A stretch of 6,606 nt of DNA from Deltaproteobacteria bacterium (lineage in GTDB: Bacteria; Desulfobacterota; Syntrophia; Syntrophales; UBA5619), in contig JAPLJW010000170.1 of NCBI GenBank assembly GCA_026388365.1, forward strand, positions 1 to 6,606, written 5' to 3'. Positions within the stretch are counted from its first letter, which is position 1. Each line of letters begins with the position of its first letter. The position numbers were made by a program, and so were the translations under genes. This document shows positions 1 through 6,444 of the stretch, in pieces. The notes beneath the pieces are model-generated. The model did not search any database and was not told where the DNA came from. It saw only the letters and a list, made by a program, of their open reading frames with translations.

Positions 1-698
1 ATCCCGATCGTGAATTCAAAACGGCTGGTGGATTCATTCTCTTTCCGGTCGAGGACATAACCACACTCCAGGCGGAGCGGACCAATGGGCGAATACCAGC
101 GGATGCCGACGCCGGCCGTTCTCCGCATATCGCCTATGTGGTAACCGCTTTCCCATGAATTGCCTGTGTCGAAGAAGAGGACTCCCTTCAGCCCGGCTTT
201 CGTCATCAGCGGGAAGACATAATCGGCATTGAAGTTCAGCATGGTCAGCCCCCCGATCACTTCCCCCGTCGCAGGATCGGTCGGTCCCACCGACCGCAAT
301 CCCCGGAGGGAGCCAATCCCCCCGAGATAATACCTTTCATAGATCGGTACCTCTTTCCCCCCGTTTCCGCTGATCATGCCCGCCCGCACGCGGACGCCGA
401 TGACCGTATCCAGGGGAAGGGGGAAAAACCAGGCGGAGGATACCCAGTAACGGGTAAAACTGACATCGCCCATGAAGGGGCCGCCGGTATATTCCACGGA
501 GGCGCTGTTACGCGATCCGGTGGAGGGGAACATTACATCATCCGTCGAATCCCGCGTCAGGGTGACGGTGACGCCGCTGCTCGTCGTCTGGCCCGCCTGT
601 TGCTGGACATAATAGGAGGCCGTGCTCAGGATGTCCTTCACATTGTTGGCCGACAGGCGGTATCCGACATAGCCTGTCACGTACCGATAGAGGGAATA
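1..698 (-). CDS. bamA: BamA C-terminal fragment: beta-barrel domain, runs off the left edge
   Basis: Manual translation from 698 downwards is open for 232 codons with no stop and reads as an Omp85 barrel: YSLYRYVTGYVGYRLS, then TGGPFMGDVSFTRYW, LDTVIGVRVRAGMISG, YERYYLGGIGSLRGLRSVGP (loop 6), LTMLNFNADYVFPL, GLKGVLFFDTGNSW, the TAGVGIRWYSPIGPLRLECGY strand pair and RFEFTIG at the edge. Alternating aromatic and hydrophobic residues, FFDTGN and WYSPIGPLR are typical of the last barrel strands of BamA. The fragment is in the same frame as the N-terminal part (codon starts congruent to 2 mod 3) but is separated from it by the out-of-frame stretch of about 450 bp and the TGA at 1145-1143. It has no evident start of its own. 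The stop codon lies outside the window. Confidence 0.8.
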
Positions 699-1152
699 AC
701 TTGCTCCAGAGGGGCATGTCGAAGAGCCAGGGCTCCGTGAAAGAGAGGTCGTAGAGCGTGGAGCTTGAGCCGACGCTCGCCTTGAGGCTCAGGATCTGGC
801 CGCGGCCGAAGAGGTTTTGCTGGGAGACCTGGGCCGAGACAACCGCATGGTCCAGGGCGCTGTAACCGGCGCCGATGCTGAAGATCCCGGTCGGTTTCTC
901 CTTGACGTGGATGTTCACATCCGTCAGGGTCTCGTCGGGACCCTTCTCGCTCTGGAAATCAACCTCCTCAAAGTAGCGCAGTTGGTTCAGGGCCATGTAG
1001 CTTTTTTTGAGCTTGGTCCGGCTGTAGAGATCCCCCTCCACCACGGAGAGTTGGCGGCGGATCACCTTGTCCCTCGTCTTGTTGTTGCCGGTGATGTTGA
1101 TCCGGTTGAAATAGACGAGCTTCGCCTTGTTGATTTCGTAGGTCACGTCGAC
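538..1152 (-). CDS. bamA: BamA middle fragment, out of frame: POTRA4 end, POTRA5 and first barrel strands
   Basis: In this frame genuine BamA sequence begins at about 1152 ([11 protein letters not shown]) and ends at about 700 (LFDMPLWSK). It contains the last strand of POTRA4, then POTRA5 (INITGNNKTRDKVI, the LRYFEEVDF turn, VNIHVKEKPTG), then the barrel entry (FSIGAGYSALDHAV, QQNLFGRGQ, YDLSFTEPWLFD). Downstream of about 700 this frame gives non-BamA residues until its stop at 538, while BamA continues in another frame. The same frame is open upstream to 1533, but that part is only a shadow of the POTRA3-4 coding sequence. The first potential internal start is GTG 1146 (VTYEIN); there is no evidence that it is used. 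I list it as part of one broken gene, not as an independent protein. Confidence 0.75.
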   Translation of the reverse strand, partial: VDVTYEINKAKLVYFNRINITGNNKTRDKVIRRQLSVVEGDLYSRTKLKKSYMALNQLRYFEEVDFQSEKGPDETLTDVNIHVKEKPTGIFSIGAGYSALDHAVVSAQVSQQNLFGRGQILSLKASVGSSSTLYDLSFTEPWLFDMPLWSKLFPLSVRDRLCRIPPVGQQCEGHPEHGLLLCPATGGPDDEQRRHRHPDAGFDG

Positions 1153-2552
1153 TGCGGCTCGGTGCGTGGGGCGACGTCGGCGCTTGCATAACCTTCGTCG
1201 TTGCAGACCTGAGTCAAGGTATCCATGTCCTTCATGATCGCATCGCGGTCGTAGAAGTCCTTCTTCCGGATCTGAAGCTTCGCCAGAAGTTCCGCCCGGG
1301 AGGTCGTGAGTTCGTCTCCGGCGATCGCGACCTTGCCGACGCGGAACTGTTTCCCCTCCGAGATGGGAATCTTGACACGGATCCCGTCGCGATCGTACGT
1401 GATGACCGGTTCGCCGATCTGCGCATTGATGAAGCCGTTGTTCAGGTAGAAGGCATTCAGCTTGCCCACGTCCTGTTTGAGCTGCTCCTTCTTGAGAAGG
1501 CCGGATTCGGTTAAGAAGTGGAAGATGCCCCATTCATTCGTGGTCATCATGTTCTTCAGTTCCTTCGAGGTGAAGGTCCGGTTACCCTCGAAGCTGATGC
1601 CCCGGATGAAGAGCTTCTCGTTCTCGACGACGTTGACGATGACCTGGACGTCGCGTTCGCCCGCCTTCTCGATCGTGTAACGGATCTCGGCGTTGTAGAA
1701 CCCCTTGCCGTCATAGAGGGCCTTGATCTTTTCCATGTCGGTCTTGAGTTTTTCGGGGTTCACGGTTTGCCGGTTACGGACGCTCATGGCGCCCTCGATG
1801 TCCTCCTTCTTCAGGGCCTTGTTCCCCTGGATCCGGATCTCGGTGATCAGCGGTTTTTCCTCCACGAGGAAGGTGATCACCTTCCCCTCGGCAACGTCCG
1901 TCACCTCCGCGGTGACGTCGTCGAAGTAGCCCATCTTGAAGATGGCCTTGATGTCGGCGGAAAGGTCTTCATCGGCAAGGATGCTTCCGGGCGCGCTCTT
2001 GAGAACCTGGTTGATGGCGCTGGACTCGATCTTGCGGTTTCCCTTGAACTCGACGCGGATGATCCTCTCATCGGAGGCGATCCGGGTCAGCATATCCGCC
2101 CGAAGCTGGGCCAGAATGGCATCCAGGTTTTCCCGGCCACGGCCCTGAACGAATACCCCCGGCAGGACCTTCCCCTTGCGGACATCTATCAATCGGACAT
2201 CGACGCTGATCCGGTCCCCGAATTCGGAAACGCTTCCCGAAACGGAATAGGAGGCGCCCGCTCTTTTCCCCACCTCGATGAGCAGGGCATCGTTGATCCG
2301 TTTCCCCTTCGTGGCGGCGGTGATCTGTTCCCGTTCGACCAGCCGGATGGTTTTCAATTTCAGAAGCTCCCTTACGACCCCCTGGTAGAGGGCCTCCTGG
2401 AGATCGGCCGCTTTCTCCACGGAGGTGCTGTGGACATCAAACGGGAAGAGAGCAATTTGCTTGATGCTTTCTGCTGCCGTCCCCGGAATGGGTCCGGGGA
2501 GAATCATGACCAGAAACGTCGCGATGCATGCAAAAGACAGCTTTTTATTCAC
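1143..2552 (-). CDS. bamA: BamA N-terminal part: signal peptide, TolB/CsgG-like domain, POTRA1-4
   Basis: This 469-residue frame starts at GTG 2552, which overlaps the lolD stop by 8 nt; GGAAGGA at 2568-2562 lies 9 nt upstream, supporting this start. Residues 1-27 form a signal peptide (NKK, hydrophobic core, cleavage likely after GTAA). Residues about 30-160 look like a TolB-N/CsgG-type alpha/beta domain ([34 protein letters not shown]). POTRA repeats follow, each opening with a beta strand and a GN/GD turn: POTRA1 about 164-234 (VEFKGN, GYFDDV), POTRA2 about 235-313 (IRIQGN, GFYNAEI), POTRA3 about 314-401 ([13 protein letters not shown]), POTRA4 from about 402 (VAIAGD, GYASADV). The last real residues are about PRTEPQ; the final ST and TGA at 1145-1143 result from the frameshift, since VDVTYEINK continues in the next frame. 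POTRA domains act in the periplasm, binding Bam lipoproteins and client barrels. Confidence 0.9.
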   Translation of the reverse strand: MNKKLSFACIATFLVMILPGPIPGTAAESIKQIALFPFDVHSTSVEKAADLQEALYQGVVRELLKLKTIRLVEREQITAATKGKRINDALLIEVGKRAGASYSVSGSVSEFGDRISVDVRLIDVRKGKVLPGVFVQGRGRENLDAILAQLRADMLTRIASDERIIRVEFKGNRKIESSAINQVLKSAPGSILADEDLSADIKAIFKMGYFDDVTAEVTDVAEGKVITFLVEEKPLITEIRIQGNKALKKEDIEGAMSVRNRQTVNPEKLKTDMEKIKALYDGKGFYNAEIRYTIEKAGERDVQVIVNVVENEKLFIRGISFEGNRTFTSKELKNMMTTNEWGIFHFLTESGLLKKEQLKQDVGKLNAFYLNNGFINAQIGEPVITYDRDGIRVKIPISEGKQFRVGKVAIAGDELTTSRAELLAKLQIRKKDFYDRDAIMKDMDTLTQVCNDEGYASADVAPRTEPQST

Positions 2553-3216
2553 GGGTATAAATCCTTCCGTCGCGGAGACCGATGCGCTGGGACATCCGGT
2601 CGGCCAGTGAGGGGTTGTGCGTGACCACGATCAGCGTAATCCTCCGGATCCGGTTCAACGCAAGCAGCGTCTCTTCTATCTTCTTTCCGGTTTCCGTGTC
2701 AAGGTTTCCTGTAGGTTCATCCGCGAGGAGGATCTCCGGTTCGAGGATGAGAGCCCGGGCGAGGGCCACCCGCTGTTGTTCCCCGCCGGAGAGTTCCCCC
2801 GGTTTGTGGGTAATCCGGTCGCCCAGTCCCACCTCACCGAGGATCGCCGCCGCGCGCCTTTTCGCCTCCCCTTTCGGTATCCGCTGTATGAGGGCAGGCA
2901 TCATGGCGTTTTCCAGAGCGGTGAATTCGGGAAGGAGGTTGTGAAACTGGAAGACGAAGCCGATCTTCCGGTTCCGGAAGGCGGCAAGCCTCTTCTCCGG
3001 CCAGGTGAAGACATCAACACCGTCGAAGAGAACGGCGCCGGAGGTCGGACGATCGAGCGTGCCGATAATGTGGATCAGCGTGCTCTTGCCCGCGCCGGAA
3101 ACCCCCGCGATGGCCAGGGACTGCCCTTCGGCAATCTCGAAATCCAGCCCCTTGAGGACCTCAATCCGATGACCGTCCTTGAGGAAGGTTTTCTGCAGAT
3201 TATTGACCTGGATCAT
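2545..3216 (-). CDS. lolD: LolD, lipoprotein-releasing ABC transporter ATP-binding protein
   Basis: LolD is the cytoplasmic ATPase of the LolCDE/LolDF transporter that extracts mature lipoproteins from the inner membrane and passes them to LolA. The 223-residue protein is a single nucleotide-binding domain of normal LolD length: Walker [10 protein letters not shown] (38-46), Q-loop Gln90 in [17 protein letters not shown] (LPEFTALEN is characteristic of LolD within the MacB/FtsE-like group), signature LSGGEQQR (142-149), Walker B ILLADEP (162-168) with catalytic Glu167, D-loop NLD (171-173) and H-switch His200. All catalytic residues are intact. ATG 3216 is preceded by GAGGAAG at 3228-3222, which overlaps the stop of the permease gene 10 nt upstream. 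Its own stop overlaps the bamA GTG start. MacB- or FtsE-type ATPases share the fold, but the adjacent LolC/E permease settles the assignment. Confidence 0.95.
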   Translation of the reverse strand: MIQVNNLQKTFLKDGHRIEVLKGLDFEIAEGQSLAIAGVSGAGKSTLIHIIGTLDRPTSGAVLFDGVDVFTWPEKRLAAFRNRKIGFVFQFHNLLPEFTALENAMMPALIQRIPKGEAKRRAAAILGEVGLGDRITHKPGELSGGEQQRVALARALILEPEILLADEPTGNLDTETGKKIEETLLALNRIRRITLIVVTHNPSLADRMSQRIGLRDGRIYTRE

Positions 3217-3226
3217 ACGTACTTCC

Positions 3227-4504
3227 TCATTCGTAACGCAGCGCCTCCGCCGGATCGAGGCGCGAGGCCTGCCAGGAGGGGTAAATCGTTGAAAGAAAAC
3301 TGATCAAAAGCGTTCCCAGGATGATGATCCCCACATCGCCGTAGTTGACCTGGGAAGGGAGCTCGCTCAGATAATAGACGTCACCCGGGAGGATCTTGAA
3401 ACCGAAGAGGTTCTCCACGAAACGGGAGAGGGCCTCCAGATTGAAAGCGACGGCCAGTCCCGCGATGCAGCCGAGGATGGTGCCGATTGCCCCCACGATG
3501 AGCCCTTGAAAGATGAAAATCTTCATGATACCCGCCCGGGTGGCGCCCATGGTCTTCAGGATGGCGATGTCCTTGTTCTTTTCCATCACGATCATGATGA
3601 GCGCACTGATGATGTTGAAGGCCGCAACCAGGACGATCAAGGAAAGGATGAGGAACATAACCCTCTTTTCCAGCTTTAGCGCCGAAAAGAGGTTCTTGTT
3701 CATCTCCATCCAGTTCCGTCCCCAGTAGGGGAACCCCAGTTTTTGCTCGATCCGCTTCGCGATCCGGTCGGCCTTATAGATATCATCGACCCGGATCTCA
3801 ATCCCGGTCACCATCTCGCCCATGCCCAGAAACTCTTGGCAGTTCTTGAGGGAAATGTAGGCAAGCGTCGAGTCGTATTCGAAAAAACCGGACTCGAAGA
3901 TACCGACCACGATAAAGGGCTTCATCCGCGGGACCATCCCCATCGGCGTGGCAACCCCGGAGGGGGAGACGACGAAAACCGTTTCATGGAGAAAAACCCC
4001 CAGGTTCTTCGCGAGCTCTCGGCCGATCAGGATCCCGGGGAGACCGGCGAGTTCCGGCTTCAGACCGGGAATCTTTCTTCCTTCGCCCAAATCGTCGAGT
4101 CTGCCCTCCCGGATCTTGCCCAAATTGATGACCTTCAGGGCGTCCTCCGTCGAGAGGCCGCGGAGAACGATGCCGGTAACGCTGCTCCCGTTTTTCAGCA
4201 TCGCCTGGCTGTAGATGAAAGGGGTTGCGGCAATGACGCCGGGGACCTGGGCGACCTCCCGCATGACCCGCGGATGATTCTGCATCGCGCCGCTGTATTC
4301 CATGAGGATGATGTGGGAATTGATCCCCAGGATTTTGTTGCGCAGATCAGTCTCGAAGCCGTTCATTACGGCCAGTACGATGATCAGGGCCGCAACTCCG
4401 AGGAAGATCCCGGCGATCGAGATGAAGGTGATGATGGAAACGAACACCTGTTTCCGTCTCGCCCGCAGGTAGCGCAGGCTGATGAAAAATTCATAGGACG
4501 CCAT
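3227..4504 (-). CDS. lolC: LolC/LolE-family permease of the lipoprotein-releasing ABC transporter
   Basis: This is the inner-membrane subunit that, with LolD, releases outer-membrane lipoproteins to LolA. From ATG 4504 it has 425 residues, usual for the family; TTG 4507 directly upstream would add one Met, but ATG is the better start (GAGAG at 4519-4515 is a weak ribosome site for either). It begins [18 protein letters not shown], followed by TM1 (about 20-48), a large periplasmic domain (about 50-280), TM2 (282-307), the cytoplasmic coupling segment with AILKTMGA (314-321), TM3 (about 330-355) and TM4 (about 389-409), ending [19 protein letters not shown] at 186-192 resembles the LolA-binding hook of E. 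coli LolC, as I recall that sequence. Only one permease is present next to lolD, so it may work as a homodimer (LolF-type) or pair with a second permease encoded elsewhere. The symbol lolC is by family; lolE or lolF would be defensible. Confidence 0.92.
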   Translation of the reverse strand: MASYEFFISLRYLRARRKQVFVSIITFISIAGIFLGVAALIIVLAVMNGFETDLRNKILGINSHIILMEYSGAMQNHPRVMREVAQVPGVIAATPFIYSQAMLKNGSSVTGIVLRGLSTEDALKVINLGKIREGRLDDLGEGRKIPGLKPELAGLPGILIGRELAKNLGVFLHETVFVVSPSGVATPMGMVPRMKPFIVVGIFESGFFEYDSTLAYISLKNCQEFLGMGEMVTGIEIRVDDIYKADRIAKRIEQKLGFPYWGRNWMEMNKNLFSALKLEKRVMFLILSLIVLVAAFNIISALIMIVMEKNKDIAILKTMGATRAGIMKIFIFQGLIVGAIGTILGCIAGLAVAFNLEALSRFVENLFGFKILPGDVYYLSELPSQVNYGDVGIIILGTLLISFLSTIYPSWQASRLDPAEALRYE

Positions 4505-4569
4505 CAATGGATGCTCTCGAAAAAGTAATTTTCTTTTTCCTGAGCCAATTACAAAAATCCTTCTGCATC

Positions 4570-4649
4570 ATTCCGGCGAAAGCCGGAATTCCGTCTTGGT
4601 GTTCTGGACCCCGGCGCCTGCCCCGGACCCGATCCGGGGTTCGCCGGGG
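4570..4649. repeat. Dispersed palindromic repeat (REP/MITE-like) with three stems
   Basis: ATTCCGGC (4570-4577), loop GAAA, GCCGGAAT (4582-4589) form a perfect 8-bp hairpin. After 19 nt an outer perfect 8-bp stem CCCCGGCG (4609-4616) / CGCCGGGG (4642-4649) encloses an inner perfect 7-bp hairpin CCCCGGA (4621-4627), loop CCCGA, TCCGGGG (4633-4639). The layout (ATTCCGGCGAAAGCCGGAAT, then CTGGACCCCGG...CCGGGG) matches the type of intergenic repeat scattered through many proteobacterial genomes, whose chance translation contains 'IPAKAGI'. The family match is from memory; the stems are seen directly. On the lol transcript side it could act as a folded mRNA segment. Confidence 0.7.
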
Positions 4650-4699
4650 CGACGGCATAAGTTGGTTTTTTGCAATGGGCTCTCTTGTTTACCCCAATC

Positions 4700-4719
4700 C
4701 TCTCCCTGAAAGGGAGGAG
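4700..4719. repeat. Short inverted repeat just after the lysS stop
   Basis: CTCCCT (4702-4707), loop GAA, AGGGAG (4711-4716) form a 6-bp stem that extends by two pairs if G4717 is bulged (T4701:A4718, C4700:G4719). It lies about 25 nt past the lysS stop on the minus strand. No T-run follows on that strand, so it does not qualify as an intrinsic terminator. The sequence resembles the common CTCTCCCT...AGGGAG intergenic repeat; it could simply be repeat debris or a 3' end-stabilising hairpin. Confidence 0.45.
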
Positions 4720-4743
4720 AATTTCCGACTTTTTCCAAAGCCT

Positions 4744-6246
4744 TCATTCTTCCCGGGTTCCTTCCCGTGTCCGTAAAAGCGGAAAGAGGATTACATCCCG
4801 GATCGATGCGGAGTCGGTGAAGAGCATGACAAGCCGGTCGATGCCGATGCCCTCGCCCGCCGTCGGCGGCATCCCGCACTCGAGGGCGCCGATATAATCC
4901 TCGTCCATCTCGTGGGCCTCCAAGTCGCCGGCTTCCCTTTCCCTGAGCTGCATCTCGAACCTCCCGCGCTGATCGACGGGATCGTTCAATTCGGAGAAGG
5001 CGTTTGCGATCTCCTTGCCGCAGATGTAGAGTTCGAAACGGTCGGTCAGCGAGGGGTCCTCCGCGTTTCGGCGGGAGAGGGGTGAGACGTCCACGGGGTA
5101 ATGGGTTATAAACGTCGGCTGAACAAGGCTTTTCTCCACCGTTTCATCGAAGATCGCCATCAGCACCTTTCCCGGCGGGTCGTTCTTCCCTATTTCGATC
5201 CCGAGTTTCCGCGCATGGTCGGCCATTCGGGCGGCGTCGTCGAGGACGGCCGTTTCCACGCCGCCGATCTCCACGACGGCATCGCGGACGGTGAGCCGCC
5301 GCCAGGGGGGGGTCAGATCGATCTCTTTCCCCTGGTAGCTGAACCGGTATGAGGCAAAGAGGTTCCGGACGACAAAAACGAAGAGTTCCTCCGTCATCGC
5401 CATCAGATCCTCGTAGGTCGCATAGGCCTGATAGAACTCCATCATCGTGAATTCGGGGTTGTGGAAGGTGGAGATCCCCTCGTTCCTGAAGTTCCGGTTG
5501 ATCTCGAAGACCCGCTCCAGGCCGCCGGTGATCAACCGCTTGAGGTAAAGTTCGGGGGCGATTCGGAGAAAAAGATTCATCCCGAGGGCGTTGTGATGGG
5601 TCTTGAAGGGGCGGGCGACGGCGCCGCCGGCCTTGGGCTGCATCATCGGGGTTTCCACCTCCAGGAAGTCCCGCTCTTCCATGAACCGGCGGATGAGGCT
5701 GATGATCCGGCTCCGCTGCTGAAACACCTTGCGGACGTCGGGATTGACAATCAGGTCGAGGTGGCGCTGGCGGTAGCGGATCTCGACATCCGTGAGGCCG
5801 TGCCACTTCTCCGGCAGGGGGCGGAGCGATTTGGAGAGCAGGCGGAGGCCGTTCTCCTCCACGTCGATCGTGAGTTCCCCGGTCCGGGTCTTGAAGACCC
5901 GCCCTGCCAGCCAGACGATGTCGCCGATATCGAGTCTTTTAAACAACGCAAAGGCCTTCTCCCCCAACTGGTTTTTCCGGAGGAAGGCCTGGAGACGCCC
6001 ATTGCGGTCCTGGATGCTGATGAAGGCGCCCTTGCCGAAATCGCGGACGGCCATCAGGCGGCCCGCCAGGGTGAATCGTTCCGTGACCTTTTCCAATTCT
6101 TCGGAGGTCATCGGCTCGAAGCGTTCACTGACCGATGTCGTGGTATCCCCGACTCGGGCGTCGTTGGGATAGAGGTCGATCCCGTCGGCCTGTAGGGAGT
6201 CGATCTTTTCTCTGCGTTTCCTCAGGAGTTCACTTTCTTCTACCAT
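4744..6246 (-). CDS. lysS: Lysyl-tRNA synthetase, class II
   Basis: It charges tRNA-Lys with lysine using ATP in the cytoplasm. The 500-residue length matches bacterial LysRS (E. coli about 505). An N-terminal helical start (about 1-55) is followed by the anticodon-binding OB-fold (about 57-137: LAGRLMAVRDFGKGAFISIQD, DIGDIVWLAGRVFKTRTGEL) and the class II catalytic core: ETPMMQPKAGGAVARPF (198-214) with motif 1, motif 2 with RVFEINRNFRNEG (245-257) and HNPEFTMMEFYQAY (262-275), and motif 3 GEGIGIDRLVMLF (464-476). The FELYICGKEIANAFSELNDP segment (404-423) is typical of LysRS rather than AspRS or AsnRS. ATG 6246 has a modest AGGG 5 nt upstream. It is intact, divergent from ssb, and upstream of the lol-bam cluster with a gap of about 240 bp. 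Nothing about the protein is unusual. Confidence 0.97.
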   Translation of the reverse strand: MVEESELLRKRREKIDSLQADGIDLYPNDARVGDTTTSVSERFEPMTSEELEKVTERFTLAGRLMAVRDFGKGAFISIQDRNGRLQAFLRKNQLGEKAFALFKRLDIGDIVWLAGRVFKTRTGELTIDVEENGLRLLSKSLRPLPEKWHGLTDVEIRYRQRHLDLIVNPDVRKVFQQRSRIISLIRRFMEERDFLEVETPMMQPKAGGAVARPFKTHHNALGMNLFLRIAPELYLKRLITGGLERVFEINRNFRNEGISTFHNPEFTMMEFYQAYATYEDLMAMTEELFVFVVRNLFASYRFSYQGKEIDLTPPWRRLTVRDAVVEIGGVETAVLDDAARMADHARKLGIEIGKNDPPGKVLMAIFDETVEKSLVQPTFITHYPVDVSPLSRRNAEDPSLTDRFELYICGKEIANAFSELNDPVDQRGRFEMQLREREAGDLEAHEMDEDYIGALECGMPPTAGEGIGIDRLVMLFTDSASIRDVILFPLLRTREGTREE

Positions 6247-6283
6247 AAATGCCCTGATCGTCCGGTTTTGATATAAAGTCGAT

Positions 6284-6313
6284 TTGACTATATTTTTTTT
6301 CTGTAATAGTCAA
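6284..6313. promoter_or_regulatory. Perfect 8-bp dyad with TTGACT on both strands in the lysS/ssb divergent region
   Basis: TTGACTAT (6284-6291) and ATAGTCAA (6306-6313) are perfect inverted repeats around a 14-nt AT-rich core with eight consecutive Ts. TTGACT is a good -35-like hexamer on either strand. For lysS, TTGACT (6313-6308) with TATAGT (6292-6287) gives a possible promoter with a short 15-nt spacer. The dyad could equally be an operator or coincidental. No known regulator site is recognised. Confidence 0.4.
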
Positions 6314-6339
6314 GTAAGTACTTTGAAAGGGGGGCATAG

Positions 6340-6394
6340 CCCGCCGGTTCGCCAACTTTCGGGTATCGGCAACTTTCGTGTTGCGGTCGGCGGG
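6340..6394. repeat. 17-nt tandem repeat inside a 7-bp inverted repeat upstream of ssb
   Basis: CAACTTTCG occurs at 6353-6361 and again at 6370-6378, a period of 17 nt. The pair is flanked by CCCGCCG (6340-6346) and its complement CGGCGGG (6388-6394). Inside, GCAAC (6369-6373), loop TTTCGT, GTTGC (6380-6384) form a 5-bp hairpin. The right part overlaps the proposed ssb -35 element, so two spaced protein-binding half-sites are possible; function is unknown. Confidence 0.45.
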
Positions 6395-6409
6395 TGACTT
6401 GTGTATGAT
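6381..6409 (+). promoter_or_regulatory. Probable sigma-70-type promoter of ssb
   Basis: TTGCGG (6381-6386) and TATGAT (6404-6409, one mismatch to TATAAT) are separated by exactly 17 nt, placing transcription start near 6416, about 30 nt before the ssb ATG. The -35 is only a partial match (TTG conserved). No SOS (LexA) box that I recognise is visible here. Confidence 0.5.
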
Positions 6410-6444
6410 CAGCGAACCATTATTGTTTCAGAAAGGGGAACGGC

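Larger units (their letters stand above)
1..2552 (-). pseudogene. bamA: bamA locus as read: outer-membrane beta-barrel assembly factor, interrupted by two frameshifts, 3' end off window
   Basis: BamA (Omp85 family) is the outer-membrane insertase of the BAM complex. Joining three frame segments (2552 to about 1153, 1152-700, 698-1) gives one protein of about 850 residues in the window: signal peptide, extra TolB/CsgG-like domain, five POTRA repeats and a 16-strand-type barrel. The barrel loop-6 region reads LGGIGSLRGLRSVGP (arginine of the conserved RG[F/Y] motif present, aromatic replaced by Leu). The last readable residues, RFEFTIG, look like a final barrel strand, so only a few codons should lie beyond the left edge. 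E. coli BamA is 810 residues; the excess here is the additional N-terminal domain. The indels are -1 near 1150 and +1 near 700, which restores the original frame. No slippery heptamer is visible at either site. Whether this is a genuine pseudogene or an assembly/sequencing error cannot be settled from one sequence; the essentiality of BamA favours error. Confidence 0.88.
4505..4743. other. lysS-lolC intergenic region, palindrome-rich and without a gene
   Basis: This gap of about 240 bp holds the nested palindromes at 4570-4649 and a smaller hairpin at 4700-4719, listed separately. Short frames on both strands (for example + 4507-4776) translate repeat DNA and read IIPAKAGIP and NPLPEREENF, typical artefact peptides. 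For the minus-strand lol/bam genes, TTGTAA (4554-4549) and AAATTA (4531-4526) with 17-nt spacing could be a weak promoter, and GTAATT/AATTAC (4525-4530 and 4547-4552) form a 6-bp dyad; neither is convincing. No hairpin followed at once by a T-run is seen on the minus strand, so there is no clear intrinsic terminator after lysS, and whether lysS is co-transcribed with the lol genes remains open. Confidence 0.6.

Noticed and set aside
1140..1160. Programmed ribosomal frameshift in bamA
   Set aside because: There is no slippery heptamer or strong downstream structure at this site, and a second, opposite shift would also be needed near 700.
1518..2624. Long + strand open frame (368 codons) antisense to bamA
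   Set aside because: It covers the bamA N-terminal region, which has clear signal peptide and POTRA homology on the other strand. Its translation shows no recognisable domain and mirrors GC-rich codon bias.
3743..4528. + strand open frame (261 codons) antisense to the LolC/E permease
   Set aside because: Composition is rich in Asp, Pro and His without a fold signature, and it lies wholly over a well-supported permease gene.
4609..4671. GC-rich stem followed by TTTTTT on the + strand as an intrinsic terminator
   Set aside because: The T-run starts about 17 nt after the stem, and no + strand gene lies upstream to be terminated.
4507..4776. Small + strand ORF with IIPAKAGIP and NPLPEREENF
   Set aside because: These peptides are typical chance translations of dispersed intergenic palindromes. 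The stretch is better explained as repeat DNA.
4568..4879. Minus-strand ORF of 103 codons spanning the lysS 3' end and intergenic repeats
   Set aside because: It overlaps lysS out of frame and then reads through the repeat. There is no independent support.
5461..6195. + strand open frame (244 codons) antisense to lysS
   Set aside because: It is a shadow of the lysyl-tRNA synthetase coding sequence, with no domain and no plausible start context.
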